A DNA stretch of 5,402 bases from Deltaproteobacteria bacterium (GCA_021799555.1 JAJZAG010000261.1:1-5402); one strand, 5' to 3'; counted from the stretch's first letter, positions 1-5,141 are shown. The notes: a model not told the origin generated them from the letters alone. Made by a program: numbers and translations.

Positions 1-27
1 TCCGCGCGTCGCTTTCGTCGGCTATCG

Positions 28-42
28 GGCCGTCAGACGGCC
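28..42. terminator. Short perfect inverted repeat downstream of ssrA
   Basis: GGCCGTC (28-34) and GACGGCC (36-42) are perfect reverse complements around one base, so the RNA would form a 6-bp stem with a 3-nt loop. It lies about 60 nt beyond the tmRNA 3' end in the direction of ssrA transcription. It could therefore help stop or protect the precursor, but no T-run follows on either strand, so it is not a classical intrinsic terminator. It could equally belong to a gene left of the window. The rest of 1-101 shows no gene. Confidence 0.25.
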
Positions 43-101
43 ATAAAGTGTGCCCGAGCGACCTTTCGAAACGGAACCCAGGCAAAATCAAGCACCTAAA
101 T

Positions 102-458
102 TGGTGGAGGCGGGGGGAATTGAACCCCCGTCCGAAGGCACTCCGGCAACGGCCACTACACGCTTAGTCCGCGATTTAATCTCGTCGCCCAGACGCCCGC
201 GGACGGGCTTCCATGCGACCAGCCGCTTGTAATTTCGGGCAACCGTCCAACCGGCGTACGGCGGCGTCCTAGCCCACTAAATGACGCCCCGGCCCGCTGC
301 CATGGGCGAGCAGCGGCGGGACGCTAGCGGCCCTTAGGCCGCCAGAGCGTAACCGTTATTGTCTGCGGGTAAATTTCGCAGTCCGCTTGTTTTACGGGCC
401 AGCGGTGCCCGGCGTGCGACCATGGCCCTTATGACTCCGTCGAATCCAGTTCGCCCCC
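102..458 (-). ncRNA. ssrA: tmRNA (transfer-messenger RNA, ssrA)
   Basis: This is the tRNA/mRNA hybrid of trans-translation. Charged with alanine, it enters stalled ribosomes with SmpB, replaces the broken message and adds a degradation tag. On the minus strand the 5' end reads GGGGGCGAACTGGATTCGAC, the conserved tmRNA start. The 3' end has a T arm (five G, loop TTCAATT, five C) followed by CGCCTCC, A and CCA. The first seven bases GGGGGCG pair with CGCCTCC, with one G-U, forming the acceptor stem, and CCA is encoded at 102-104. The reading frame for the tag lies at 334-366. The length of 357 nt is normal for a one-piece tmRNA, and no permuted (two-piece) form is seen. It is divergent from smpB. 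Ends are predicted from the acceptor stem; the precursor is probably longer and trimmed by RNase P at 458. Confidence 0.97.
334..366 (-). other. tmRNA tag reading frame, peptide ADNNGYALAA
   Basis: The frame starts at the presumed resume codon GCA (364-366) and reads Ala-Asp-Asn-Asn-Gly-Tyr-Ala-Leu-Ala-Ala, then TAA (334-336). The ALAA end is the C-terminal signal that ClpXP and related proteases recognise in tagged proteins, and the A-[ND]-N start resembles the E. coli tag AANDENYALAA. The stop codon sits in the UAAG loop of a perfect 6-bp hairpin, GCGGCC/GGCCGC (327-342), which matches the known placement of the tmRNA stop in helix 5. The resume codon is assigned by similarity; an upstream shift would only lengthen the peptide. 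Confidence 0.88.
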
Positions 459-513
459 ATCGAGATCTGGCGAATGACCCAAGAGCAAGGCCAGTCGGTA
501 CGGTTACGTTCAT

Positions 514-542
514 AATCTAAGGCCTGTGCGAAGCGCTCGCAA
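514..542 (-). promoter_or_regulatory. Candidate sigma70 promoter for ssrA
   Basis: On the minus strand TTGCGA (537-542, four of six to TTGACA) is followed after exactly 17 bp by TAGATT (514-519, four of six to TATAAT). Transcription would begin near 507, leaving a leader of about 49 nt to be removed from the tmRNA precursor. The spacing is ideal but both boxes are imperfect. The wider 459-625 region must also hold the smpB promoter. A TATATC at 588-593 resembles a -10 box for smpB but has no matching -35. Confidence 0.4.
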
Positions 543-625
543 CTGCCGGATTTTTCGCAATCGTCCGGCGCTCTGAAACCAGGGCCTTATATCGGAGCGC
601 TGGCGCCGCTAGACTCTCACGCGCG

Positions 626-1111
626 ATGGCGCGGGAAAACGGAAAACCCAAAAGCGGAGGAATCGACCTCGTCGTCGAGAACCGCAAGGCTCGCCACGAC
701 TTCTTTATCGAAGACACGGTCGAGGCCGGGATGGTCTTGACCGGCACCGAAGTGAAGTCGCTGCGCGCGCATAAGGCGAACCTTCGCGACAGTTATATCC
801 GGGTCAAGAACGGCGAGGCATTCTTGAGCGGCGTTCATATCGGTGCGTACGCGCCGGCGGGACAGTTCAGCCACGCCGAGACGCGCGCGCGCAAACTTCT
901 GCTGCATCGCCGCGAGATCGACCGCCTATGGGGTAGAGTGCGCGAGAGAGGCTACTCGATCGTTCCGCTCAAGATCTATTTCAAGGACGGCCGCGCCAAA
1001 GTCGAGATCGCGTTGGCCAAAGGCAAGCATGCCTATGACAAGCGCGAATCAATTGCGCGCAAGACCTCGCAGCGCGAGATCCAGCGGGCGCTCAAGAGCC
1101 GGAATCGATAA
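626..1111 (+). CDS. smpB: SsrA-binding protein SmpB
   Basis: SmpB binds the tRNA-like domain of tmRNA, mimics the missing anticodon arm, and places its C-terminal tail in the empty mRNA channel of stalled ribosomes. The 161-residue length is typical. Family motifs in order are NRKARHDFF (19-27), GTEVKSLR (40-47) with the following DSYIRV (55-60), the basic R-x-RKLLLHRREI segment (87-98), and ALAKGKHAYDKR (129-140) leading into a Lys/Arg-rich tail that ends at 161. The ATG at 626 gives the usual short N-terminal extension before the OB-fold. There is no clear Shine-Dalgarno in front of it (upstream is CTCTCACGCGCG). It is divergent from ssrA, so RNA and protein partner share one control region. 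Its last 20 bp overlap the end of the convergent nucleotidyltransferase gene. Confidence 0.98.
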   Translation: MARENGKPKSGGIDLVVENRKARHDFFIEDTVEAGMVLTGTEVKSLRAHKANLRDSYIRVKNGEAFLSGVHIGAYAPAGQFSHAETRARKLLLHRREIDRLWGRVRERGYSIVPLKIYFKDGRAKVEIALAKGKHAYDKRESIARKTSQREIQRALKSRNR

Positions 1112-1970
1112 GCGCGATCCCCTCGCGCGCCGCGAGCGCGCGCATCCGCCCGCACAGCGATGTCATCGTGCGGACGCCACGTCCGAGTTCGTCGGGCGTA
1201 CGGCAGGAACTTGCCAGTATCCGCGCGATCGCGGAATCGATTCCGCGCGGACGAATCGGCATCGAGCGCACGCCCGCCAGAGCGCCTTTTTCGTTTATCA
1301 GCCAGCGCCGATTTAGCGCGTACAGGACGATCGTTATGAAGCTTGCGGCGCGAAACAGGCATCCGCTCACATACATCACATCTCCGCGCAGCGCTGGCTT
1401 AAGCGCAATCCCAAGCTCGAAGGTGGCGTCGAACAGATGCTTGCGCACGATCGAGCGGCGCAGTTTCTCCGGATAACGCGCTACAAGCATCTTGAGGCGA
1501 GCCAACTGGCCCGCGCGATCGAAGAGGACCTGGCAGCAGTTCACCTCGCCTGCGTAAATTTGATTATGGAATCCGAACGGATGCCCGAGTTGAAAAACGG
1601 TCTTCGGATCGCCCGCGCGGCATTCATCGATCGCGGCGCGCACCGCGGCGAGATCGCGATAGAGAAAGTCCACATGGCGGCCGCCGATTTGAAGCCATCC
1701 GCCTCCATTCACGCCCGGGCCCCACGCGCCAAACGGCCCGACAAGGCCGGGCGCATGGCGATCGTCGAGGTCGCGTGCGGCGCGGCCGAGTTCGGCGATT
1801 TCAAACGGTTGGCGCGAATCGTAGTAGATTCCCAGATCGATATCGGAGTGCGCATCGGCGGTTCCGCGCGCGCGCGAGCCGCCGAGCACAATCGCGCGGA
1901 CACCGCGCACGCGCGCGACGCGGGTGACGGAGCGCTCGAGTATCGCCGATACGGGAAGTTCCGTTTTCAC
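1092..1970 (-). CDS. Stand-alone nucleotidyltransferase (DNA polymerase beta superfamily)
   Basis: This 292-residue protein is predicted to transfer a nucleotide from NTP to an unknown acceptor. Residues 30-45 carry the superfamily signature GGSRARGTADAHSDID: the GGS nucleotide loop and the metal-binding Asp43 and Asp45. The third carboxylate is probably Asp101 in GGRHVDFLYRD, followed by a helical C-terminal half (about 150-292) like that of aminoglycoside adenylyltransferases and other MNT-type enzymes. Blocks such as QLGHPFGF, IYAGEV and YVSGCLFRA look like those of widespread uncharacterised bacterial nucleotidyltransferases. The start is GTG (1968-1970): an in-frame TAA lies four codons upstream, so no earlier start exists. 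No Shine-Dalgarno is obvious. The gene stands alone, with no HEPN antitoxin/toxin partner. Its last 20 bp lie antisense to smpB. Superfamily membership is clear; substrate unknown. Antibiotic modification is possible but unsupported. Confidence 0.9.
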   Translation of the reverse strand: MKTELPVSAILERSVTRVARVRGVRAIVLGGSRARGTADAHSDIDLGIYYDSRQPFEIAELGRAARDLDDRHAPGLVGPFGAWGPGVNGGGWLQIGGRHVDFLYRDLAAVRAAIDECRAGDPKTVFQLGHPFGFHNQIYAGEVNCCQVLFDRAGQLARLKMLVARYPEKLRRSIVRKHLFDATFELGIALKPALRGDVMYVSGCLFRAASFITIVLYALNRRWLINEKGALAGVRSMPIRPRGIDSAIARILASSCRTPDELGRGVRTMTSLCGRMRALAAREGIALIDSGS

Positions 1971-2061
1971 GCGCGCAAATTAACGCGCCGCCTGACACAA
2001 GACAACGCCGCGCCCCGCGCTGTGTACCGGCGTTTCGTAGTAACGGTCACACGGCTCGATA

Positions 2062-2076
2062 TGACAACCGCTGTCA
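2062..2076. promoter_or_regulatory. Inverted repeat TGACA-N5-TGTCA in a divergent intergenic region
   Basis: Between the divergent nucleotidyltransferase and zinc-ribbon genes (1971-2113), TGACA (2062-2066) and TGTCA (2072-2076) are perfect reverse complements five bases apart. This geometry would suit a dimeric regulator. The right arm read on the minus strand is also TTGACA (2072-2077), a perfect -35 hexamer pointing toward the nucleotidyltransferase, though no good -10 follows at 16-18 bp. Either reading is weak, because arms this short arise by chance. Confidence 0.25.
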
Positions 2077-2113
2077 ATAGCGCAGATGCCGCCGTTGCCG
2101 GTTCACGCGCCGG

Positions 2114-2482
2114 ATGGTTTCCTTATTCCAGATGGTCAGGATTTGTTCAGCTTGCGGAGCGTGGTCGCCCTCGAGGGCGTCATTCTGTACAGACTGTGGT
2201 AGCAGCCTGGTTACGGCGCCGCGAGAGTACTCTCAGATCGCCTATGCGCTCTCGCAGCCGGTTGGCGAGTTCTGCGAGCTTCGCTGTCGCGCGTTTTTCA
2301 GCCATCGGTGGAAGGCCTACGGCGTTCTGCGCGGCGGCCGTTACTACTTCAACAATGAGGACCAAATCTGTCCGCGATGCGGCCGCCGGGCAGTGTCGGC
2401 GGCCGCCCAGACCGACCTCATGATACACGAACAGCGCAGATCGAATTTCTGGCTGACAATGATGTACCTTTTTCGGCGTTGA
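2114..2482 (+). CDS. Small zinc-ribbon protein of unknown function
   Basis: This 122-residue protein has no family I can name. It opens with a treble-clef/zinc-ribbon knuckle pair, CSACG at 11-15 and CTDCG at 25-29 (Cys11, 14, 25, 28), the pattern of free-standing bacterial zinc-ribbon domains. A second potential site uses Cys54 and Cys58 with CPRCG at 86-90. Between them is an aromatic, basic stretch (FFSHRWKAYG, RGGRYYF). The C-terminus is hydrophobic-basic (FWLTMMYLFRR) but too short for a certain membrane span. There is no signal peptide, so the cytoplasm is likely. The second ATG (2132-2134, residue 7) puts the first knuckle almost at the N-terminus, as in many zinc-ribbon proteins, and may be the true start. 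Neither ATG has a Shine-Dalgarno. The gene is alone, divergent from the nucleotidyltransferase and convergent with the protease gene 28 bp away. Conserved Cys pairs and codon use argue that it is real. Confidence 0.75.
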   Translation: MVSLFQMVRICSACGAWSPSRASFCTDCGSSLVTAPREYSQIAYALSQPVGEFCELRCRAFFSHRWKAYGVLRGGRYYFNNEDQICPRCGRRAVSAAAQTDLMIHEQRRSNFWLTMMYLFRR

Positions 2483-2502
2483 GCGCCGCGGCGGGAACCG
2501 AA

Positions 2503-2523
2503 TCCTTCCGTCAGGCCGAAGGA
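2503..2523 (-). terminator. Weak hairpin at the end of the htpX-like gene
   Basis: TCCTTC (2503-2508) and GAAGGA (2518-2523) pair around a 9-nt loop that contains the protease stop codon (2511-2513). On the minus strand the stem is followed by TTCGGTTCC, only a loose T-rich stretch. It may help end the lemA-htpX transcript in the 28-bp gap before the convergent zinc-ribbon gene. The stem is short and the call is uncertain. Confidence 0.25.
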
Positions 2524-3515
2524 CTGGAACCGCCCGCGCCGGCCATCGCGCGCAGGCGTTCGATTCGTTTGTTCAGCGGCGGGTGCGTCGAAAACAAGTT
2601 GTCGAAGAAGCCCTCGTCGTCGTTTCTAAGTCCCTCGCGAGGGTTGATGATGAACAGATGCGCAGTGCCCGCCGTGCCTGCCTTGAGCGGGGACTCGACC
2701 TGCGCGATTTTTTCGAGCGCGCGCAGCAGGGCGCGAGGGTTTCGCGTGAACTCAACCGACGACGCGTCGGCGAGATACTCGCGCTGGCGCGACACCGCCA
2801 TCGCCACCAATTGCGAAAGAATCGGCGCGAGCGCGGCCAGAATCAACACCGCGACAGCGAGCAGCGCTCCGCTGTCGTTGCCGCCGTTGGAATTTTCGCG
2901 CGAGCCGCGCCCGCCGCGCCCGCCCGTGAAAAACATCACCCGATACGCGAAGTCACTCAGCATCGCGATTCCGCCGACCATGACCGCAACCATCATCATC
3001 GTGCGAATATCGTAGTCGGCGATATGCGACATCTCGTGCCCGATCACACCCTGCAACTCTTCGCGATCCATCTGATCGATAAGCCCCTGCGTCACGCACA
3101 ACACCGAATGACGCGGGTCGCGTCCGGTCGCAAACGCGTTGGGCGACGGATCGTCCATCACATATGCGGCGGGCACCGGAAGCCGCGCCGCGATCGCCAT
3201 CTCGTTGATAACGTCAAGCACCGTCTTGTGCGCGGCCGAGTCGGGGGTCAGCGGGCGCGCGTGGACCGACATCAGAACCAGTGAAGCGCCGCCGTAGAAA
3301 GCAGTGATTGCTTGCACCGCGCCGAACGCGAGCGCGGCCGTTGTGAGCACCGGAAATCCGGTGGGCTGGCCGTTGATGATAGCGAAGGTTCCCGCCCACA
3401 CGTCGAGCAGAAATCCGAGCACCGCAAGGATCGTCATCATCACCGCGACGAGGACTATCGTCTCGCGGCGATTGGTGGCTTCAAGCGCGCGGAAATCGGT
3501 CGCAGCCGGCGCCAT
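2511..3515 (-). CDS. htpX: HtpX-like M48-family membrane zinc metalloprotease
   Basis: This 334-residue inner-membrane protease probably degrades damaged or misassembled membrane proteins. Two membrane spans precede the protease domain (about 19-44 and 54-83). The catalytic HEMSH (His160, Glu161, His164) lies in GVIGHEMSHIADYDI with the active site facing the cytoplasm. Two more hydrophobic segments follow (about 172-196 and 216-241), split by a Gly/Arg/Asn-rich linker (198-214). The third zinc ligand is probably Glu246 in SRQREYLAD. The conserved C-terminal STHPPLNKRIERL is at 309-321. All catalytic residues are present. At about 40 residues longer than E. coli HtpX, it fits the M48 subgroup found beside lemA. 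The start ATG (3513-3515) has only a weak GGAA upstream. lemA ends 33 bp before it, so co-transcription is likely. M48 family is certain; true HtpX orthology versus an HtpX-like paralogue is not. Confidence 0.94.
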   Translation of the reverse strand: MAPAATDFRALEATNRRETIVLVAVMMTILAVLGFLLDVWAGTFAIINGQPTGFPVLTTAALAFGAVQAITAFYGGASLVLMSVHARPLTPDSAAHKTVLDVINEMAIAARLPVPAAYVMDDPSPNAFATGRDPRHSVLCVTQGLIDQMDREELQGVIGHEMSHIADYDIRTMMMVAVMVGGIAMLSDFAYRVMFFTGGRGGRGSRENSNGGNDSGALLAVAVLILAALAPILSQLVAMAVSRQREYLADASSVEFTRNPRALLRALEKIAQVESPLKAGTAGTAHLFIINPREGLRNDDEGFFDNLFSTHPPLNKRIERLRAMAGAGGSSPSA

Positions 3516-3548
3516 CGTGTACGTTCCGAGCCCTCGCGGTTGCCGGCG

Positions 3549-4157
3549 TCAGGCGCGCGGCTCGCCCGGCGTGCTCGGGTTCGCGCCGCCAGCACCCGCG
3601 CCGCCAATCGACAGATCCACCTTTGGCACGGCCTGATCCTCGGGAGCGCCCTGGAAATATTCGGCCGGATGAAAGCCGAAGTTATTAGCAATAAGATTCG
3701 AGGGAAAAGACTGGACCCGCGTGTTCAGCGCGAGGACAACGTCATTGTACGCCTGGCGCGCGAAGGCGATCTGATTTTCAGTCGTCGTCAGCTCTTCCTG
3801 CAGCTTCAGAACGTTCTCATCGGATTTGAGCTGCGGATAATTTTCCATCACCGCCAGCAGCTTGCCGAGTCCTGCCGTAATCTGCGTCTCCGCCGCCATT
3901 CGCGAAGCCTGGTCCGGAGCGCTGACCGCCTTGGCGCGCGCCTCGACCACTTGCGTGAGAGTGTCGCGCTCAAACTGCATGTAACCTTTGACGGCTTCAA
4001 TCAGATTCGGAATCAGATCGTGGCGGCGCTTGAGCTGCACATCGATCTGCCGCCACGAGTTGTCGACCTGGTTGCGAAGGCTCACCAGCGAGTTGTACGC
4101 CGCGACGATCCATCCGACGATCGCCAAAACGACCAGCAAGACTAGCACCGAGGACAT
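3549..4157 (-). CDS. lemA: LemA family protein
   Basis: This is a 202-residue LemA-family protein, a membrane-anchored helical protein of unresolved molecular function that often sits next to M48 proteases. A single N-terminal membrane segment (about 4-21, VLVLLVVLAIVGWIVAAY) is followed by the diagnostic NSLVSLRNQVDNSWRQIDVQLKRRHDLIPNL region (residues 22-52, key VDNSW and RRHDLIPNL). A long helical bundle follows, with MENYPQLKSDEN (104-115) and the end motif FPSNLIANNFGF (151-162). The last 25 or so residues are a Gly/Ala/Pro-rich tail, probably disordered. N-terminus out with a periplasmic tail, or the reverse, cannot be decided. The start ATG (4155-4157) has a good Shine-Dalgarno, AAGGGAG, 8 nt away. 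It is the first gene of a likely lemA-htpX operon. No clear promoter is visible in the GC-rich 157 bp upstream. Confidence 0.96.
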   Translation of the reverse strand: MSSVLVLLVVLAIVGWIVAAYNSLVSLRNQVDNSWRQIDVQLKRRHDLIPNLIEAVKGYMQFERDTLTQVVEARAKAVSAPDQASRMAAETQITAGLGKLLAVMENYPQLKSDENVLKLQEELTTTENQIAFARQAYNDVVLALNTRVQSFPSNLIANNFGFHPAEYFQGAPEDQAVPKVDLSIGGAGAGGANPSTPGEPRA

Positions 4158-4165
4158 CGTGTCTA

Positions 4166-4172
4166 CTCCCTT
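4166..4172 (-). promoter_or_regulatory. Ribosome binding site of lemA
   Basis: AAGGGAG on the minus strand lies 8 nt before the lemA ATG. It fixes the start at 4157 and is one of only three strong Shine-Dalgarno sequences in this window. Confidence 0.7.
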
Positions 4173-4273
4173 GCGGGCGACAGCCTCGAGGTCTTGGCTT
4201 CGCCGGCTCGCGCGCCCCGCGGCCCGCGCACGCTTGCGTCACATGCGCGCGTCGTGACGACGGCGGATCGCGC

Positions 4274-4297
4274 GATGGCGGCGCGAGCGCCGCCATC
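4274..4297 (-). terminator. Perfect 11-bp inverted repeat after hsp20
   Basis: GATGGCGGCGC (4274-4284) and GCGCCGCCATC (4287-4297) are exact reverse complements two bases apart, so the RNA forms about a 10-bp stem with a CGAG loop. It starts 17 nt after the hsp20 stop and is the strongest simple hairpin in the window. No T-run follows on the minus strand (next bases GCGCGATCCG), so it is either a U-less terminator or a 3' stabiliser separating hsp20 from lemA. Confidence 0.5.
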
Positions 4298-4314
4298 GGC
4301 GGTTGGTTCCGAAC

Positions 4315-4743
4315 TTAGTTCTCGAACTCGATCTTCACCTTCACCGGCTTGCTCTCGGGCCGTTTTGGCACCGTGACGGAGAGAACGCCGTCCTTGTACG
4401 AGGCGCGAATTCCCTCGTGCGCCGCGTCTTCAGGCAACTCGAACGCTCGACGTAGTTTACCGTACGCGCGCTCCGAAACGCGAACCGCTGCATCCTTTGA
4501 CACCACGGGACGGACACGTTCGGCCTCGACAATCAGCGCGCCGTCTTCGATCCGGACATCGGCCGAATCCGCTTTCAGCCCCGGCATCTCGAAGTGGAAA
4601 TGGTAACCCTCGTGGTCATCGATCACGTCGGCACGGGGTGTGATTGCGCGATCGGCACCCCGGTCGAGCTCGTTCAAAAGATGGTTCCATCCGTTGAAGA
4701 GCGCTGCGTTCGGTACAAATCCGTTGGTCATCCTGACTTCCAT
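4315..4743 (-). CDS. Small heat-shock protein, Hsp20/alpha-crystallin family
   Basis: This 142-residue ATP-independent holdase chaperone forms oligomers in the cytoplasm and keeps unfolding proteins soluble for DnaK/ClpB refolding. After a short hydrophobic N-terminal arm (8-26, with FNGWNHLLNEL), the alpha-crystallin domain begins at PRADVIDDHEGYHFHFEMPG (36-55). It continues through IEDGALIVEAER (65-76) and ERAYGKLRRAFELP (91-104), and ends with the family signature A-x-Y-K-D-G-V-L-S-V-T-V-P-K (114-127). The tail KPVKVKIEFEN carries a VKV/KIE version of the usual I-x-I anchor. Length and motifs are complete. The ATG at 4743 is chosen because AGGAGG lies 6 nt upstream; a second ATG at residue 5 is less well placed. 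It appears to be a single-gene unit with its own promoter and a leader of about 115 nt. No CIRCE element or sigma32-type promoter was seen. Confidence 0.97.
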   Translation of the reverse strand: MEVRMTNGFVPNAALFNGWNHLLNELDRGADRAITPRADVIDDHEGYHFHFEMPGLKADSADVRIEDGALIVEAERVRPVVSKDAAVRVSERAYGKLRRAFELPEDAAHEGIRASYKDGVLSVTVPKRPESKPVKVKIEFEN

Positions 4744-4749
4744 GCGAAA

Positions 4750-4755
4750 CCTCCT
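4750..4755 (-). promoter_or_regulatory. Strong Shine-Dalgarno of hsp20
   Basis: A full consensus AGGAGG lies 6 nt before the hsp20 ATG. It is immediately downstream of the CCGGCG/CGCCGG hairpin arm, so leader folding could influence ribosome access. Confidence 0.8.
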
Positions 4756-4802
4756 GCCGGCGGGCGACGCCGGACGATTATGATTTTTTCAGCCGGCGGG
4801 CG
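4756..4802 (-). promoter_or_regulatory. hsp20 leader with alternative hairpins
   Basis: In the 5' leader the 11-mer CGCCCGCCGGC (minus strand) occurs twice, at 4792-4802 and 4756-4766. Between them CCGGCG (minus, 4768-4773) is complementary to CGCCGG inside both copies. It can thus form a hairpin with the distal copy (19-nt loop) or with the copy next to the Shine-Dalgarno (5-nt loop, 4757-4773), but not both. This is the layout of a switchable leader, for example a temperature-sensitive one. The Shine-Dalgarno itself is not base-paired in either form that I can see, and GC-rich sequence can pair by chance. Function is inference. Confidence 0.35.
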
Positions 4803-4866
4803 CCGCGGAGCAGTGAGTTTTGGATCGGCAGCTTCCCGCCACTTTGCCACGCCTGTTACAGACAAA

Positions 4867-4894
4867 AAGATAAGTACGAAATGGTGGGCGTCAA
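4867..4894 (-). promoter_or_regulatory. Candidate sigma70-type promoter of hsp20
   Basis: On the minus strand TTGACG (4889-4894, five of six to consensus) is followed after 16 bp by TATCTT (4867-4872, four of six). Transcription would begin near 4860, giving a leader of about 115 nt before the ATG. It sits in an AT-richer patch of an otherwise GC-rich region. The -10 box does not resemble the CCCCAT of heat-shock sigma32 promoters. Confidence 0.5.
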
Positions 4895-4933
4895 GTCAGG
4901 CGATTGTGCGAATCCGCCGAAATTGTGGAAATC

Positions 4934-4948
4934 CCGACTTTCAGTCGG
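4934..4948 (-). terminator. Hairpin overlapping the stop of the small helical protein gene
   Basis: CCGACT (4934-4939) and AGTCGG (4943-4948) pair perfectly around TTC. On the minus strand the stem contains the TGA stop (4941-4943) and is followed by GATTTCCACAATTT, a loosely T-rich run. It fits a weak intrinsic terminator for the upstream small gene and would insulate the hsp20 promoter that starts about 40 bp further on. Confidence 0.4.
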
Positions 4949-5141
4949 TATTGCGCGCTTGACCGGCCGCCTCGATCTCGGCCTCAAACCGCCGCGCCAT
5001 CCGATGATCCCCCAGCGACTCGGCCAGCTCGCGGCCCGCCTTCAGCGTTTCGACGGCGCGCGCTATGTTGCCCTTGGCGAGAAAGCTGCCAGCCTTGCGA
5101 AACGCACGCGCATAGCGCTGGCCCTTTTCGGCGGCATCCAT
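4941..5141 (-). CDS. Short alpha-helical hypothetical protein
   Basis: I do not recognise a named family. From the ATG at 5141 the product is 66 residues, charged and strongly helical: MDAAEKGQRYARAFRKAG, then FLAKGNIARAVETLKAGREL, ending EAEIEAAGQARNTD. The pattern of small-residue and aromatic positions (YARAFRKAGSFLAKGN-x-x-RAVETL) resembles a single tetratricopeptide-like helical hairpin, suggesting a protein-binding role at most. Codons fit the high-GC third-position bias and a hairpin overlaps the stop, both favouring a real gene. The frame stays open to another ATG at 5180, giving 79 residues (extra MIASTVCASNTHL). That version would overlap the divergent methyltransferase start and its added residues look uncoded, so 5141 is preferred. 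No Shine-Dalgarno precedes either start. It could be spurious. Confidence 0.55.
   Translation of the reverse strand: MDAAEKGQRYARAFRKAGSFLAKGNIARAVETLKAGRELAESLGDHRMARRFEAEIEAAGQARNTD

Noticed and set aside
1..104. Possible integrated island at the ssrA 3' end, a common attachment site
   Set aside because: Only 101 bp lie beyond the tmRNA 3' end; no integrase gene and no duplicated ssrA 3' segment are visible in the window.
50..232. Open frame on the plus strand containing VEAGGIEPPSEG
   Set aside because: It is the reverse strand of the tmRNA 3' domain; this peptide is a common false translation of tRNA-like T arms and acceptor stems.
1437..2423. 328-residue plus-strand open frame
   Set aside because: It lies antisense to the nucleotidyltransferase, which has a complete catalytic signature, and overlaps the zinc-ribbon gene. 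The translation is Arg/Ala-rich without domains, as expected for a shadow of GC-rich coding DNA.
2474..2488. CGGCG-N5-CGCCG hairpin spanning the zinc-ribbon stop codon
   Set aside because: The 5-bp stem is flanked by T residues on the 5' side for the plus strand and by A residues downstream for the minus strand, the wrong polarity for an intrinsic terminator of either gene.
2583..3284. 233-residue plus-strand open frame rich in Arg and His
   Set aside because: Antisense shadow of the M48 protease, which carries HEMSH and its membrane segments.
3312..4145. 277-residue plus-strand open frame
   Set aside because: Antisense to the well-supported lemA and htpX-like genes; Arg/His-rich composition with no motif.
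4239..4259. CGTCAC / GTGACG inverted repeat upstream of lemA, considered as an operator
   Set aside because: Arms of six bases with an 11-base GC-rich spacer are expected by chance here, and no promoter elements are nearby.
4744..4940. CIRCE element or sigma32 promoter upstream of hsp20
   Set aside because: No TTAGCACTC-N9-GAGTGCTAA-like repeat and no CTTGAA with a CCCCAT -10 at proper spacing; the best promoter resembles sigma70.
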